From positions 115,055 to 179,054 of the forward strand of contig NZ_BMWH01000013.1 of NCBI RefSeq assembly GCF_014651135.1: a stretch of 64,000 nucleotides of DNA, in the 5' to 3' direction. Source of the DNA: Streptomyces echinoruber. Its GTDB lineage: Bacteria; Actinomycetota; Actinomycetes; Streptomycetales; Streptomycetaceae. The notes under the pieces were generated by a model. That model ran no database searches. It saw only the letters and a list, made by a program, of their open reading frames with translations, and had not been told where the DNA came from. A program made the position numbers and the translations under genes. Shown here in pieces: positions 40,984-50,332 of the stretch (the stretch's first letter is position 1; every line of letters starts with the position of its first letter).

Positions 40984-42366
40984 TCACATCTCGAACGACT
41001 CCTGGTGGATGCGGCGGGCGGGGACCCCTGCCTCGCGCAGCGCCTCGTACACCGACTGCGCGAAGCCGGGCGGCCCGCACAGGAACACGTCGTGGCGGTC
41101 GATGTCCGGGATCTTCCGCTTCAGGGACTCCGCGGAGATGTCGGGGCGCTCCCCGTCCGGACTGTTGACCGCGTACATCAGCCGGGCCCCGCGCTCGTCG
41201 GCGATCTTGGCGAGCTCGTCCCACAGCGCCAGGTCCCGGGTGGTGTTGGCCCGGTAGAGCAGGGTGATGTCGCCGGCCGCGCCGGGCAGCGTCTCGAACA
41301 GCGCCCGCATCGGCGTGATGCCGACACCGCCGGCGACCAGCAGCACCTTGCCGCGGCTGCGCCGGGCCGCCGTCAGCGCGCCGTAGGGGCCCTCGGCCCA
41401 CACCCGGGTGCCGGGCTCCAGCTCGCGCAGCCGGGCGCTGTGGTCGCCGATCGCCTTCACGGTGATGCGCAGCAGATCCGGGCGGGGCGCCGCGGACAGC
41501 GAGTACGGGTGGGAGCTGAAGCGCATGCCCGGCGCGAGGAACCGCCAGCGGAAGAACTGGCCCGCCTCCGCGCCGATCCGGTGCAGCCGGCGCCCGCCGA
41601 TGAGCACCGACACGATGCCGGGTGCCTCCTCCACCACGGCCTCGACCCGCATGCGGTGCCGCAGGTTCAGGCGGATCGGGGTGAGGATGCGGTACCACAG
41701 CACCATCGCCGTGACCGCGCCGTACAGCCCGTACCAGAACGTCTTCGCGGCCGGTTCCACGGCGAAGTCGTTGCCGGTGGTGATCTGGTGCCAGAACGTC
41801 AGGAACACCGCCGCGTACGTCAGCAGGTGCACGTGGTACCAGGTGTCGTACGGCATCCGGCGGCGGACCGCGCCGATCGAGATCAGGCCGATGACCACCA
41901 GCAGGCCGGTGCCGATGGCGGCCTTGCCCATGTCGGGCAGGGTGTTGATGGAGTCGACGGTCTGCTGGACGATGTCGCCGAGCGACTTGCCGGCCTGCAG
42001 CGCGTACCCCCACATGGTGAGGAAGACGTGCGCGAGGACCAGGCTGAGGGTGTAACGGCCGCTCATCGCGTGCCAGCGCGCCACCCGGTCGGAGCCCACC
42101 CGCCGCTCCAGCGCGGGCACCCGGGCCATCTGCAGCACGACGAGCGCCATCAGGTAGCCGGCGAGCAGGCCGGTGATGCGGCCGGCGTTGAGGATTCTGC
42201 CGGTGGTGTCGGCGATGGACGGGGTGTTCATCCACCACAGCCAGAGCACTCCGGCCGCGCCCGCCCCCACGGCGAGCAGCAGCGGTATGGCGGGGGAGCG
42301 GCGCGGGCGGATGCGGCGCATCGTCTGGCGCCGGGCGGCACGGCCGCCTGCGAGCGTGGTGGTCAC
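40984..42366 (-). CDS. Ferric reductase-like transmembrane flavoprotein
   Basis: 460 residues. Six or seven transmembrane helices with heme-type histidines (RWHAMSGRYTLSLVLAHVFL, YHVHLLTYAAVFLTFWHQIT), then an FAD-binding domain (RFSSHPYSLSAAP) and an NAD(P)-binding domain (KVLLVAGGVGITPMRALFET, DVFLCGPPGFAQSVYEALR). NOX/FRE-type proteins move electrons from cytoplasmic NAD(P)H across the membrane. Together with the FMN-binding protein and ApbE it forms a plausible extracytoplasmic electron-transfer chain. GTG at 42366 with GGAGGA; an ATG at 42321 (MRRIRPRRSP) is an alternative start. Confidence 0.92.
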   Translation of the reverse strand: MTTTLAGGRAARRQTMRRIRPRRSPAIPLLLAVGAGAAGVLWLWWMNTPSIADTTGRILNAGRITGLLAGYLMALVVLQMARVPALERRVGSDRVARWHAMSGRYTLSLVLAHVFLTMWGYALQAGKSLGDIVQQTVDSINTLPDMGKAAIGTGLLVVIGLISIGAVRRRMPYDTWYHVHLLTYAAVFLTFWHQITTGNDFAVEPAAKTFWYGLYGAVTAMVLWYRILTPIRLNLRHRMRVEAVVEEAPGIVSVLIGGRRLHRIGAEAGQFFRWRFLAPGMRFSSHPYSLSAAPRPDLLRITVKAIGDHSARLRELEPGTRVWAEGPYGALTAARRSRGKVLLVAGGVGITPMRALFETLPGAAGDITLLYRANTTRDLALWDELAKIADERGARLMYAVNSPDGERPDISAESLKRKIPDIDRHDVFLCGPPGFAQSVYEALREAGVPARRIHQESFEM

Positions 42367-42462
42367 GGTTCCTCCGTGGACGTGCAAGGGGGGTGGCGTG
42401 GTCCCTTGGCCCTTGGATACGTGCCGCACCGGCCGCGTGTTCACCTCGCTCCGGAGTCCTCT

Positions 42463-42540
42463 GGAGCCCCGCGGCGTCCAGGGCCGACCGGAGGGACTCG
42501 CGGTAGCCCTCGCTGGTGTAGCCGCCGCCCGGGATCGGCC
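42463..42540 (-). pseudogene. Relic of an FMN-binding domain
   Basis: Minus strand reads PGGGYTSEGYRESLRSALDA then AGLQ. Aligned with the C-terminus of the neighbouring FMN-binding protein (SGATYTSTGYRQSLQSALDQ), 15 of 23 positions agree, but SGAT, the flavinylation motif, has become PGGG and no N-terminal part can be found upstream. It lies 97 bp upstream of the ferric-reductase-like gene, so a second FMN-binding gene was probably once there. Confidence 0.6.
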
Positions 42541-42586
42541 CACCGCAGGATCCGTACCGCTGCCTCCCGGGGCACCGACACGCACA

Positions 42587-42616
42587 CCGCCCGCACGCCT
42601 GAGGGTGTGCGGGCGG
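42587..42616. terminator. Hairpin upstream of the flavin operon
   Basis: CCGCCCGCAC (42587-42596) pairs with GTGCGGGCGG (42607-42616), with a partly paired inner loop. No U-tract. Confidence 0.6.
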
Positions 42617-42660
42617 GCCGGGCGCCTTTCCGGATCCGGGCGGGTCCGCCCCGCCCGTCA

Positions 42661-42701
42661 CCGTGGCCGCCCCGGCCGGCGCTGCAACGGGGCGGCCACG
42701 G
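42661..42701. terminator. Perfect 14-bp hairpin, likely terminator for the minus-strand small frame
   Basis: CCGTGGCCGCCCCG (42661-42674) pairs with CGGGGCGGCCACGG (42688-42701), loop 13 nt. It begins 13 nt after the stop codon of the small frame 42714-42848 on the minus strand. Confidence 0.75.
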
Positions 42702-42713
42702 CTGCCTGGCACG

Positions 42714-42848
42714 TCACGCGGTGAGCGTGCAGGCGGCCGGGGTGCCGACGCGGCGCCCGCGTCGTCCGGCGAGGAGTACGGGAAAGCGGTTGCCCTCGTT
42801 CAGTCGACCTCGGAGATTGACGAACCATGCAGAGTTCTGCATACTCAT
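42714..42848 (-). CDS. Candidate 44-residue protein divergent from argG
   Basis: Starts MSMQNSAWFVNLRGRLNEGN and ends GTPAACTLTA; central RFPVLLAGRRGRRVG is basic. In a GC-rich genome a frame of this size is not significant alone, but a perfect hairpin follows the stop by 13 nt, as a real terminator would, and the start codons (ATG 42848 or 42842) lie within the ArgR boxes of argG. No Shine-Dalgarno sequence or clear -10 box is visible for it. Not recognised; could be a small protein, a leader, or chance beside a terminator inherited from an older gene. Confidence 0.3.
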   Translation of the reverse strand: MSMQNSAWFVNLRGRLNEGNRFPVLLAGRRGRRVGTPAACTLTA

Positions 42849-42866
42849 GCATATCACCGCATGCAC
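42817..42866 (+). promoter_or_regulatory. argG promoter with ARG boxes
   Basis: -35 TTGACG (42817-42822), 17-bp spacer, -10 CATACT (42840-42845). ATGCA-N6-TGCAT (42827-42842) sits between them and a second site (ATGCAT at 42847, ATGCAC at 42861) follows. Same architecture as at argC. Confidence 0.75.
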
Positions 42867-42881
42867 TCCGAGGGAGAAACC

Positions 42882-44075
<1,194 letters not shown>

Positions 44076-44119
44076 CCGCAGGACGACCCCTCCCGCGCAT
44101 CCCACGCACTGGCCTGGCA

Positions 44120-44166
44120 ACCGCCTCCTCACCTCCGCGGGACATCCCCGGACGTGGGGAGGCGGT
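44120..44166 (+). promoter_or_regulatory. Hairpin between argG and argH
   Basis: ACCGCCTCCTCAC (44120-44132) pairs with GTGGGGAGGCGGT (44154-44166) with one mismatch. Could reduce read-through into argH or stabilise argG mRNA. Confidence 0.5.
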
Positions 44167-44197
44167 CGCACATCGACACCATCGAGGAGTAACGCAA

Positions 44198-45625
44198 GTG
44201 AGCAGCAACAGCGGTGACGTACGGCTCTGGGGCGGCCGTTTCGCCGACGGACCCGCCGAGGCCCTGGCGAAGCTGTCCGCGTCCGTCCACTTCGACTGGC
44301 GGCTCGCGCCGTACGACATCGCCGGCTCGCGCGCCCACGCGCGCGTGCTGCACCGGGCGGGCCTGCTCACCGACGACGAGCTGGAGCGCATGCTGGCGGG
44401 ACTCGACCACCTCGAGGCCGACGTGGCGTCGGGGGAGTTCACCGGCACGATCGCCGACGAGGACGTGCACACCGCCCTGGAACGGGGTCTGCTGGAGCGC
44501 CTCGGCCCCGAACTCGGCGGCAAGCTGCGCGCCGGCCGCTCCCGCAACGACCAGGTGGCGACCCTGTTCCGCATGTACCTGCGCGACCACGCCCGCATCA
44601 TCGGCGGCCTGATCGCCGACCTGCAGGACGCGCTGATCGGCCTGGCCGAGGCCCACCCGGACGTGGCGATGCCCGGCCGCACCCACCTCCAGCACGCCCA
44701 GCCGGTGCTCTTCGCCCACCACGTCCTCGCCCACGTCCAGGCCCTCTCCCGGGACGCGGAGCGGCTGCGCCAGTGGGACGAGCGCACGGCCGTCTCCCCG
44801 TACGGCTCCGGCGCGCTCGCCGGCTCCTCCCTCGGCCTGGACCCCGAGGCGGTCGCGCGCGACCTGGGCTTCGAGCACGGCAGCGTCGGCAACTCCATCG
44901 ACGGCACCGCCTCCCGGGACTTCGTCGCCGAGTTCGCCTTCGTCACCGCGATGATCGGCGTGAACCTCTCCCGGATCGCCGAGGAGATCATCATCTGGAA
45001 CACGAAGGAGTTCTCCTTCGTCACCCTGCACGACGCCTTCTCCACCGGCTCGTCGATCATGCCGCAGAAGAAGAACCCGGACATCGCCGAGCTGGCGCGC
45101 GGCAAGTCCGGCCGCCTGATCGGCAACCTGACCGGCCTGCTGGCCACGCTCAAGGCGCTCCCGCTGGCGTACAACCGCGACCTGCAGGAGGACAAGGAGC
45201 CGGTGTTCGACTCCTGTGACCAGCTCGAGGTGCTGCTGCCCGCCTTCACCGGCATGATCGCCACCCTCACCGTGCACCGCGAGCGCATGGAGGAACTGGC
45301 CCCGGCCGGCTTCTCGCTGGCCACGGACGTCGCCGAGTGGCTGGTCAAGCAGGGCGTGCCGTTCCGCGTGGCGCACGAGGTCGCCGGCGAGTGCGTCAAG
45401 GTCGCCGAGGCCGAGGGCAAGGAGCTGCACGAGCTGACCGACGAGCAGTTCGCCAAGATCTCCGCCCACCTCACCCCCGAGGTGCGCTCCGTCCTCGACG
45501 TGCCCGGCGCCCTCGCCGCCCGCAACGGCCGCGGCGGTACGGCGCCGGAGGCGGTCGCCGTCCAGCTCGCCGAGCTGAAGCGGGACGTGGCGGCGCAGCA
45601 CGCCTGGGCGAACGCCCGCGCGTGA
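44198..45625 (+). CDS. argH: Argininosuccinate lyase
   Basis: 475 residues, fumarase/aspartase superfamily. Start LWGGRFADGPAEALAKLSAS, RSRNDQVATLFRMYLRDH and the signature GSSIMPQKKNPDIAELARGK. Releases arginine and fumarate. GTG start, GAGGAG 9 nt upstream. No ARG box was seen directly before it, so it may be expressed from the argG promoter. Confidence 0.97.
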   Translation: MSSNSGDVRLWGGRFADGPAEALAKLSASVHFDWRLAPYDIAGSRAHARVLHRAGLLTDDELERMLAGLDHLEADVASGEFTGTIADEDVHTALERGLLERLGPELGGKLRAGRSRNDQVATLFRMYLRDHARIIGGLIADLQDALIGLAEAHPDVAMPGRTHLQHAQPVLFAHHVLAHVQALSRDAERLRQWDERTAVSPYGSGALAGSSLGLDPEAVARDLGFEHGSVGNSIDGTASRDFVAEFAFVTAMIGVNLSRIAEEIIIWNTKEFSFVTLHDAFSTGSSIMPQKKNPDIAELARGKSGRLIGNLTGLLATLKALPLAYNRDLQEDKEPVFDSCDQLEVLLPAFTGMIATLTVHRERMEELAPAGFSLATDVAEWLVKQGVPFRVAHEVAGECVKVAEAEGKELHELTDEQFAKISAHLTPEVRSVLDVPGALAARNGRGGTAPEAVAVQLAELKRDVAAQHAWANARA

Positions 45626-45690
45626 CACCGCGGCATCGCGGGTTACGTTGGTCGCACGCCGCACTCGGAGCCGACCGGACGGAGCCCGCG

Positions 45691-46662
45691 ATGCCCTTCG
45701 CGCGACTGGCCCACGCCACGACCCCCACCTGCCACATCGGCCTCGGCCTGGCCGCCGTCGGACGCCCCGGCTACCTCACCCTCGGCCGCGGACGCGACCT
45801 GCCGGCCGAGCGCACCGCGGCGGCGCTGCGGGCGCGCACCCACGAACTCCTCGACGCCGCCTACGCGCAGGGCGTGCGCTACATCGACGCCGCCCGCTCC
45901 TACGGCCGCGCGGAGGAGTTCCTCGCCGAGTGGCTGCGCGCCCACCCCGAGGCCGACGACGTCGTCGTCGGCAGCAAGTGGGGCTACACCTACACCGCCG
46001 ACTGGCGCACCGACGCCGAGACGCACGAGGTCAAGGACCACGGCGTCGCCACCTACGAACGGCAGCGCGCCGAGACCGCCGCGCTGCTCGGCGACCGCCT
46101 CGACCTGTACCAGATCCACTCGCTCACCCCGGACAGCCCCGCCCTCACCGACAAGGAGCTGCACGCCCGCCTCGCCGAGGCCGCCGCCGGCGGGCTGACC
46201 GTCGGCTTCACCACCAGCGGCCCCGGCCAGGCCGACGCGATCCGCGCCGCGCTCGCCGTGACCGTCGACGGCGCGCCGCTCTTCCGCTCCGTCCAGGCCA
46301 CCTGGAACCTCCTGGAGACCTCCGCCGCCCCCGCCCTCGCCGAGGCCCACGACGCCGGCCTGACCGTGATCGTCAAGGAGGGCATGGCCAACGGCCGTCT
46401 CGCCGAGCCCCACGCCCCCGAACCCCTGCGCCGCGTCGCGCGGGAGACCGGCCTGGGCTGCGACGCCGTCGCCCTCGCCGCCGTGCTGCGCCACCCCTGG
46501 GTGGACCTGGTGCTCTCCGGCGCCGCCACGGTCACCCAGCTCCTGTCCAACCTCCACGCCCCGGCCGTCGACCTCGACGAGGACCAGCTCTCCCGCCTGG
46601 CCGCCCTCGCCGAGGACCCGCGCGCCTACTGGGAGCGGCGCGGACAACTGCCCTGGCACTGA
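45691..46662 (+). CDS. Aldo/keto reductase
   Basis: 323 residues, AKR fold. Catalytic Asp/Tyr in GVRYIDAARSYGRAEEFLAE, Lys in VVVGSKWGYTY, the QIHSL segment and a C-terminal cofactor region (VDLVLSGAATVTQLLSNLHA). It resembles D-threo-aldose 1-dehydrogenase-like members; substrate unknown. The ATG at 45691 has CGGAG eight bases upstream. It may be transcribed with argH, 65 bp upstream, but its role there is not obvious. Confidence 0.9.
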   Translation: MPFARLAHATTPTCHIGLGLAAVGRPGYLTLGRGRDLPAERTAAALRARTHELLDAAYAQGVRYIDAARSYGRAEEFLAEWLRAHPEADDVVVGSKWGYTYTADWRTDAETHEVKDHGVATYERQRAETAALLGDRLDLYQIHSLTPDSPALTDKELHARLAEAAAGGLTVGFTTSGPGQADAIRAALAVTVDGAPLFRSVQATWNLLETSAAPALAEAHDAGLTVIVKEGMANGRLAEPHAPEPLRRVARETGLGCDAVALAAVLRHPWVDLVLSGAATVTQLLSNLHAPAVDLDEDQLSRLAALAEDPRAYWERRGQLPWH

Positions 46663-46779
46663 CTGGCACTGACCCGTCGGCCCCGCCCGCACCGACACCT
46701 CGCCGGCCGGGCGCGCCGACGGAGGGGGTGGCGTGTCCTACCCGGCCCGTGCGGCGGCGGCCCGGACCGGGCGGCGGGT

Positions 46780-46813
46780 CCTCCCGGCGGCGCAGGGACG
46801 CACCGCCGGGAGG
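46780..46813. terminator. Terminator between convergent reductase and acyltransferase genes
   Basis: CCTCCCGGCGG (46780-46790) pairs with CCGCCGGGAGG (46803-46813), loop 12 nt; the right arm is partly repeated just after. Confidence 0.75.
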
Positions 46814-46857
46814 AACCGCCGGGAGGAATACGGGAAACCGGGAGAACCCGGAGGAAG

Positions 46858-47529
46858 TTACGCGGCCTTCGCCTTCGTGGCGTACATGTCGACGTACTCC
46901 TGCCCCGACAGGCGCATCACCTCGGCCATCACCGAGTCGGTCACCGCCCGCAGCACGTACCGGTCCCGGTCCATCCCCTCGTAGCGGGAGAACTCCATCG
47001 GCTCACCGAACCGGATGGTCACCTTGCCCGGCCGGGGCATCCCGCGGCCCCCGGGCTGCAGCTTGTCCGTGCCGATGACGGCGAACGGCACCACCGGCGC
47101 GCCGGTCATCAGCGCCAGCCGGGCGATGCCGGTGCGGCCCCGGTAGAGGCGGCCGTCGGGGGAGCGGGTGCCCTCGGGGTAGATGCCGAACATCTTGCCC
47201 TCCTCCAGCACCCGCTTGCCCGTCATCAGGGCCGCGACCCCGCCGCTCGCGCCGTCGCGGTCCACGGGGATCATGCCGACGCCGGTGAAGAACCAGGCCA
47301 TGAGGCGGCCCTTGAGGCTCTTGCCGGTGACGTACTCGTCCTTGCCGATGAAGTGCACCTGCCGCCTGGTGACCAGGGGCAGCACGATCGAGTCGATGAA
47401 GGTGAGGTGGTTGCCGGCGAGGATGACCGCGCCGTCACCGGGGATGCGCTCCGCGCCCTCCACCTGTGGGCGGAACATCAGCCGCATGATCGGGCCGAGC
47501 ACTGCCTTGATGAGTGCGAAGCGGGACAA
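46858..47529 (-). CDS. 1-acyl-sn-glycerol-3-phosphate acyltransferase (PlsC family)
   Basis: 223 residues from a TTG at 47529. HX4D acyltransferase motif GNHLTFIDSIVLPL, second motif GIYPEGTRSPDGRLYRGRTG, and VVPFAVIGTDKLQPGG. Makes phosphatidic acid at the membrane; one amphipathic helix at the N-terminus (FALIKAVLGPIMRLMF). The TTG follows GGAGGG closely and gives MSRFALIKAV as in relatives I recall. An in-frame ATG at 47592 would add 21 residues of SLTSLTSSTSLTTPT, encoded by 9-bp repeats, which look like non-coding leader. Confidence 0.9.
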   Translation of the reverse strand: MSRFALIKAVLGPIMRLMFRPQVEGAERIPGDGAVILAGNHLTFIDSIVLPLVTRRQVHFIGKDEYVTGKSLKGRLMAWFFTGVGMIPVDRDGASGGVAALMTGKRVLEEGKMFGIYPEGTRSPDGRLYRGRTGIARLALMTGAPVVPFAVIGTDKLQPGGRGMPRPGKVTIRFGEPMEFSRYEGMDRDRYVLRAVTDSVMAEVMRLSGQEYVDMYATKAKAA

Positions 47530-47551
47530 CGGGCCCTCCGAGGTCGGGGTC

Positions 47552-47596
47552 GTCAGGGACGTCGAGGACGTCAGGGACGTCAAGGACATCAAGGAT
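47552..47596. repeat. 9-bp tandem repeat upstream of the acyltransferase gene
   Basis: Five GTCARGGAC-type units at 47552, 47561, 47570, 47579 and 47588. The 400-bp gap 47530-47932 holds this repeat, an unremarkable G+C-rich stretch, and a possible -10 TACCAT at 47889 for the phosphodiesterase gene. Confidence 0.75.
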
Positions 47597-47932
47597 GCGG
47601 TATGTGTCTGTGCAGGTGAGGACGATACTCGCGGCCCCCGGGGCGCGCACGTCGGTTCACCGGGGTCTTACGCGCCGTTGACACGGGTTCACCTGCGGTC
47701 CCGTGATGTTTCCGGCGTGTCGCGCCCGTGCCGAGGTGTGACGGAGGTCGCGCACCGCCTCCACGGTGCCCAGTGCCCCGCCCGGCGCCGGTCAAGCCCA
47801 CGCGCCGTCAGAAAACGGCCACCACGCGCCATCCGCCGTCACCCCCGTGTTCCGGCCGGTGTCTCCCCATGGTCATGTACACCCCCCTACCATCGGCCCG
47901 CACCGACGGCAGTACGGCAGAAAGGCACGCGG

Positions 47933-49129
47933 ATGGCAGCGTACGGGGCGCACGGGACGCAGGAGCAGGCGGCGGAGAGCGGCCGGGCCACCGGACGGCG
48001 GGCGGTCCTGGGAGCCGCGGTGCTCGGCGCGGGCGGAGCCGTGCTGGGACTGCCCGGCGCGGCGAGGGCCGCCGAGCAGCGGACGGCCGGGCGCGGCGGG
48101 GGCGGGCTGAGGGGTCTGCCGGTGCCGACGGTCATCGGCCACCGGGGCGCCAGCGGCTACCGCCCCGAGCACACCTTCGGCTCCTACCAGCTCGCCCTCG
48201 ACCTCGGCGCCGACATCGTCGAGGCCGGCGACCTGGTGCCCACCCGGGACGGCCACCTGGTGTGCCGGCACGAGCCGGAGATCGGCGGCACGACCGACGT
48301 CGCCGACCATCCCGAGTTCGCCGACCGCAGGACCACCAAGGTCGTCGACGGCGTGCCCACCACCGGCTGGTTCACCGAGGACTTCACCCTCGCCGAGCTC
48401 AAGACGCTGCGGGCGGTCGAGCGCATCCCGGCCAACCGGCCGCACAACACGCTCTACAACGGCCGCTGGGAGATCCCCACCTTCGAAGAGGTCCTCACGT
48501 GGCAGGACGAGCAGACCCGCAGGCGCGGCAGGCAGGTGTGGATCTACCCGGAGACCAAGCACCCCACCTACTTCCGCAAGCTGGGCCTGGGCCTGGAGGA
48601 GCGGGTGGCGAAGCTGCTGCGCAAGTACGGCAAGGACAAGCGCACTTCGCCGGTCGTCCTGCAGTCCTTCGAACCGAGCAGCATCCAGCGGCTGAACAGG
48701 CTCGTCGACAACCCGCTGGTCGTGCTGCTGTCCTCGGCCGACAGCCGCCCCTGGGACTTCGTGGAGGCGGGCGACCCGCGCACCGTCGCCGACCTGATCA
48801 CCCCGAAGGGCCTGCGGGAGATCGCCGGCTACGCGCAGGGCATCGGCCCGACCCTCGACCTGATCATCCCCAGGGACGCGAACGGCAACCTGACCAAGCC
48901 CACCACGCTGGTCGCCGACGCGCACAAGGTGGGGCTGATCCTGCACCCGTACACCCTGCGCAACGAAAACCCCTTCCTGCCCGCGGAGTTCCGCAAGGGC
49001 ACCGACGCCGACGGCTACGGCGACGCGTTCGGCGCGTTCCAGGCGTACTTCGCCACCGGCATCGACGGCATCTTCACCGACAACGCCGACACCGCCCTGC
49101 TCGCCCGCGAGGACTTCGTCAACGGCTGA
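47933..49129 (+). CDS. Tat-exported glycerophosphodiester phosphodiesterase
   Basis: 398 residues. Twin-arginine signal (ATGRRAVLGAAVLGAGGAVL, cut after AARA), then GDPD TIM barrel: VIGHRGASGYRPEHTFGSYQ (catalytic His, Glu), WIYPETKHPTYF, LQSFEPSSIQRLN and GIDGIFTDNADTALLARE near the end. Hydrolyses glycerophosphodiesters to glycerol-3-phosphate and an alcohol, outside the cell. The ATG follows AGAAAGG. A strong terminator follows. The barrel has an Asn/Lys-rich middle usual for this secreted branch. Confidence 0.93.
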   Translation: MAAYGAHGTQEQAAESGRATGRRAVLGAAVLGAGGAVLGLPGAARAAEQRTAGRGGGGLRGLPVPTVIGHRGASGYRPEHTFGSYQLALDLGADIVEAGDLVPTRDGHLVCRHEPEIGGTTDVADHPEFADRRTTKVVDGVPTTGWFTEDFTLAELKTLRAVERIPANRPHNTLYNGRWEIPTFEEVLTWQDEQTRRRGRQVWIYPETKHPTYFRKLGLGLEERVAKLLRKYGKDKRTSPVVLQSFEPSSIQRLNRLVDNPLVVLLSSADSRPWDFVEAGDPRTVADLITPKGLREIAGYAQGIGPTLDLIIPRDANGNLTKPTTLVADAHKVGLILHPYTLRNENPFLPAEFRKGTDADGYGDAFGAFQAYFATGIDGIFTDNADTALLAREDFVNG

Positions 49130-49157
49130 GCCGCGCCACCCCGTTCGGGGTGTCTGC

Positions 49158-49190
49158 CGGCCGCCCCGGCAACCGGTGCCGGGGCGGCCG
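49158..49190 (+). terminator. Terminator after the phosphodiesterase gene
   Basis: GGCCGCCCCGGCA (49159-49171) pairs with TGCCGGGGCGGCC (49177-49189), plus one more pair; loop 5 nt. Confidence 0.85.
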
Positions 49191-49203
49191 CGTCGTGCCG
49201 CAT

Positions 49204-49710
49204 GTGACCCCCGAACTGCTCACCGCCCTGCGGCCCCTGCTCGCCGCCGAGGCCTCGGCCGAGGCACAGGCCGGCGGAACCGATCCCGGCGACCTCGAAC
49301 AGGCCGTGTGGCTGCGCCTGCTGGAACGCCTGCACGCCGGCGGGGCACCGGCCGACCCGCACGGCTGGCTGCGCAAGGCCGTCCGCCTGGAGGCGCGCCG
49401 CACCCGCCGCACCGCCCGCCGGGAACGGCCCTACGCCGGCGAGCCCGCCGACGAGCGGGAGCACGGCCCCGAGCACCTCGCCCTCGCCGCCGCCCGGCGC
49501 CGCGCCCTGCACGGCGCGGTGCGCCGGCTGCCCGGCCGCTGCCCCCGGTTGATGGCCGCCCTGCTGTCCCCGAAGGACCTGACATACCGGGAAATCGCGG
49601 GGGAGTTGGGTATCTCACAGGGCAGTATTGGTCCGGAACGCTCCAGATGTCTGGGATGTCTGCGGCGATTGCTCACCGGGGAGGTTGCGGCCCGTGAACC
49701 GCGGGGATAG
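49204..49710 (+). CDS. Small RNA polymerase sigma-70-like factor
   Basis: 168 residues. Compressed region 2 (DLEQAVWLRLLERLHAGGAP, DPHGWLRKAVRLEARRTRR) and a region 4 helix-turn-helix (LTYREIAGELGISQGSIGPE, RSRCLGCLRRLL). The size and the ISQGSIGPERSRCLGCLRRL pattern match an actinobacterial group annotated as sigma factors without a known regulon. Start is uncertain: GTG at 49204 (VTPELLTALRPLL) or GTG at 49195; neither has a clear Shine-Dalgarno sequence. No anti-sigma gene nearby. Confidence 0.8.
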   Translation: MTPELLTALRPLLAAEASAEAQAGGTDPGDLEQAVWLRLLERLHAGGAPADPHGWLRKAVRLEARRTRRTARRERPYAGEPADEREHGPEHLALAAARRRALHGAVRRLPGRCPRLMAALLSPKDLTYREIAGELGISQGSIGPERSRCLGCLRRLLTGEVAAREPRG

Positions 49711-49754
49711 GAGTGGGGGACGACAGTGAGCAGGTGAGCGGGAGGCGTGCACAC

Positions 49755-50252
49755 ATGGGCATGAGCGTGACCATCTCGGAGGCGACCGACCGGGACGCCG
49801 AGCAGATCTTCAGGCTGCAGTACCTGTGCTTCCAGGGCGAGGCCGCTCTGTACGGTAACTACCGCATCGACCCGCTCGTCCAGACCCTCGACTCGGTCCG
49901 CCGGGAGGTCGCCGAGGACTGCGTCTTCGTGGCGCGGCTCGGCGACGAGGTCGTCGGCTCCGTACGCGGCCGGGTCACGGAGGACGGCGCAGCCTCCATC
50001 GGCAAGCTCTGCGTCCACCCCCGTCTCCAGGGCCACGGCATCGGCGCCCGCCTGCTGCGCGCGGTCGAGTCCGCCCTCGCCGGGCAGCGCGGGGCCACCC
50101 GGTTCCGCCTGCGTGCCGGCCACCGCAGCGAGGGCAGCCTGCGCCTGTACCGGCGCGTGGGCTACGAGACCGTGGGCACGGTCAAGGGCGCCGACGGCGT
50201 ACCGATGATCGTCCTGGAGAAGCCGGCCGACACGTACGCGGCCACCGCCTGA
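49755..50252 (+). CDS. GNAT-family N-acetyltransferase
   Basis: 165 residues. Motif A: GKLCVHPRLQGHGIGARLLR, followed by SEGSLRLYRRVGYETVGTVK. Substrate unknown. ATG at 49755 lies 9 nt after GGGAGG; an in-frame GTG at 49713 just after the sigma factor stop is the alternative. Likely transcribed with the sigma factor gene, 44 bp upstream. Ends before a 56-bp perfect palindrome shared with the convergent membrane-protein operon. Confidence 0.88.
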   Translation: MGMSVTISEATDRDAEQIFRLQYLCFQGEAALYGNYRIDPLVQTLDSVRREVAEDCVFVARLGDEVVGSVRGRVTEDGAASIGKLCVHPRLQGHGIGARLLRAVESALAGQRGATRFRLRAGHRSEGSLRLYRRVGYETVGTVKGADGVPMIVLEKPADTYAATA

Positions 50253-50272
50253 GCCGCCGGGAGCCCGGGCCG

Positions 50273-50328
50273 CCGGGAGCGATACGGGCGGGAGCGGTCC
50301 GGACCGCTCCCGCCCGTATCGCTCCCGG
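50273..50328. terminator. 56-bp perfect palindrome, bidirectional terminator
   Basis: Arms 50273-50300 and 50301-50328 are exact reverse complements with no spacer (centre GGTCC/GGACC). It separates convergent genes whose stops are at 50252 and 50333, so it can terminate both. Confidence 0.9.
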
Positions 50329-50332
50329 GGCG

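Noticed and set aside
47530..47592. Acyltransferase N-terminal extension from ATG 47592
   Set aside because: It would translate 9-bp repeats into SLTSLTSSTSLTTPT, while TTG 47529 has a GGAGGG just upstream and gives the usual family length.
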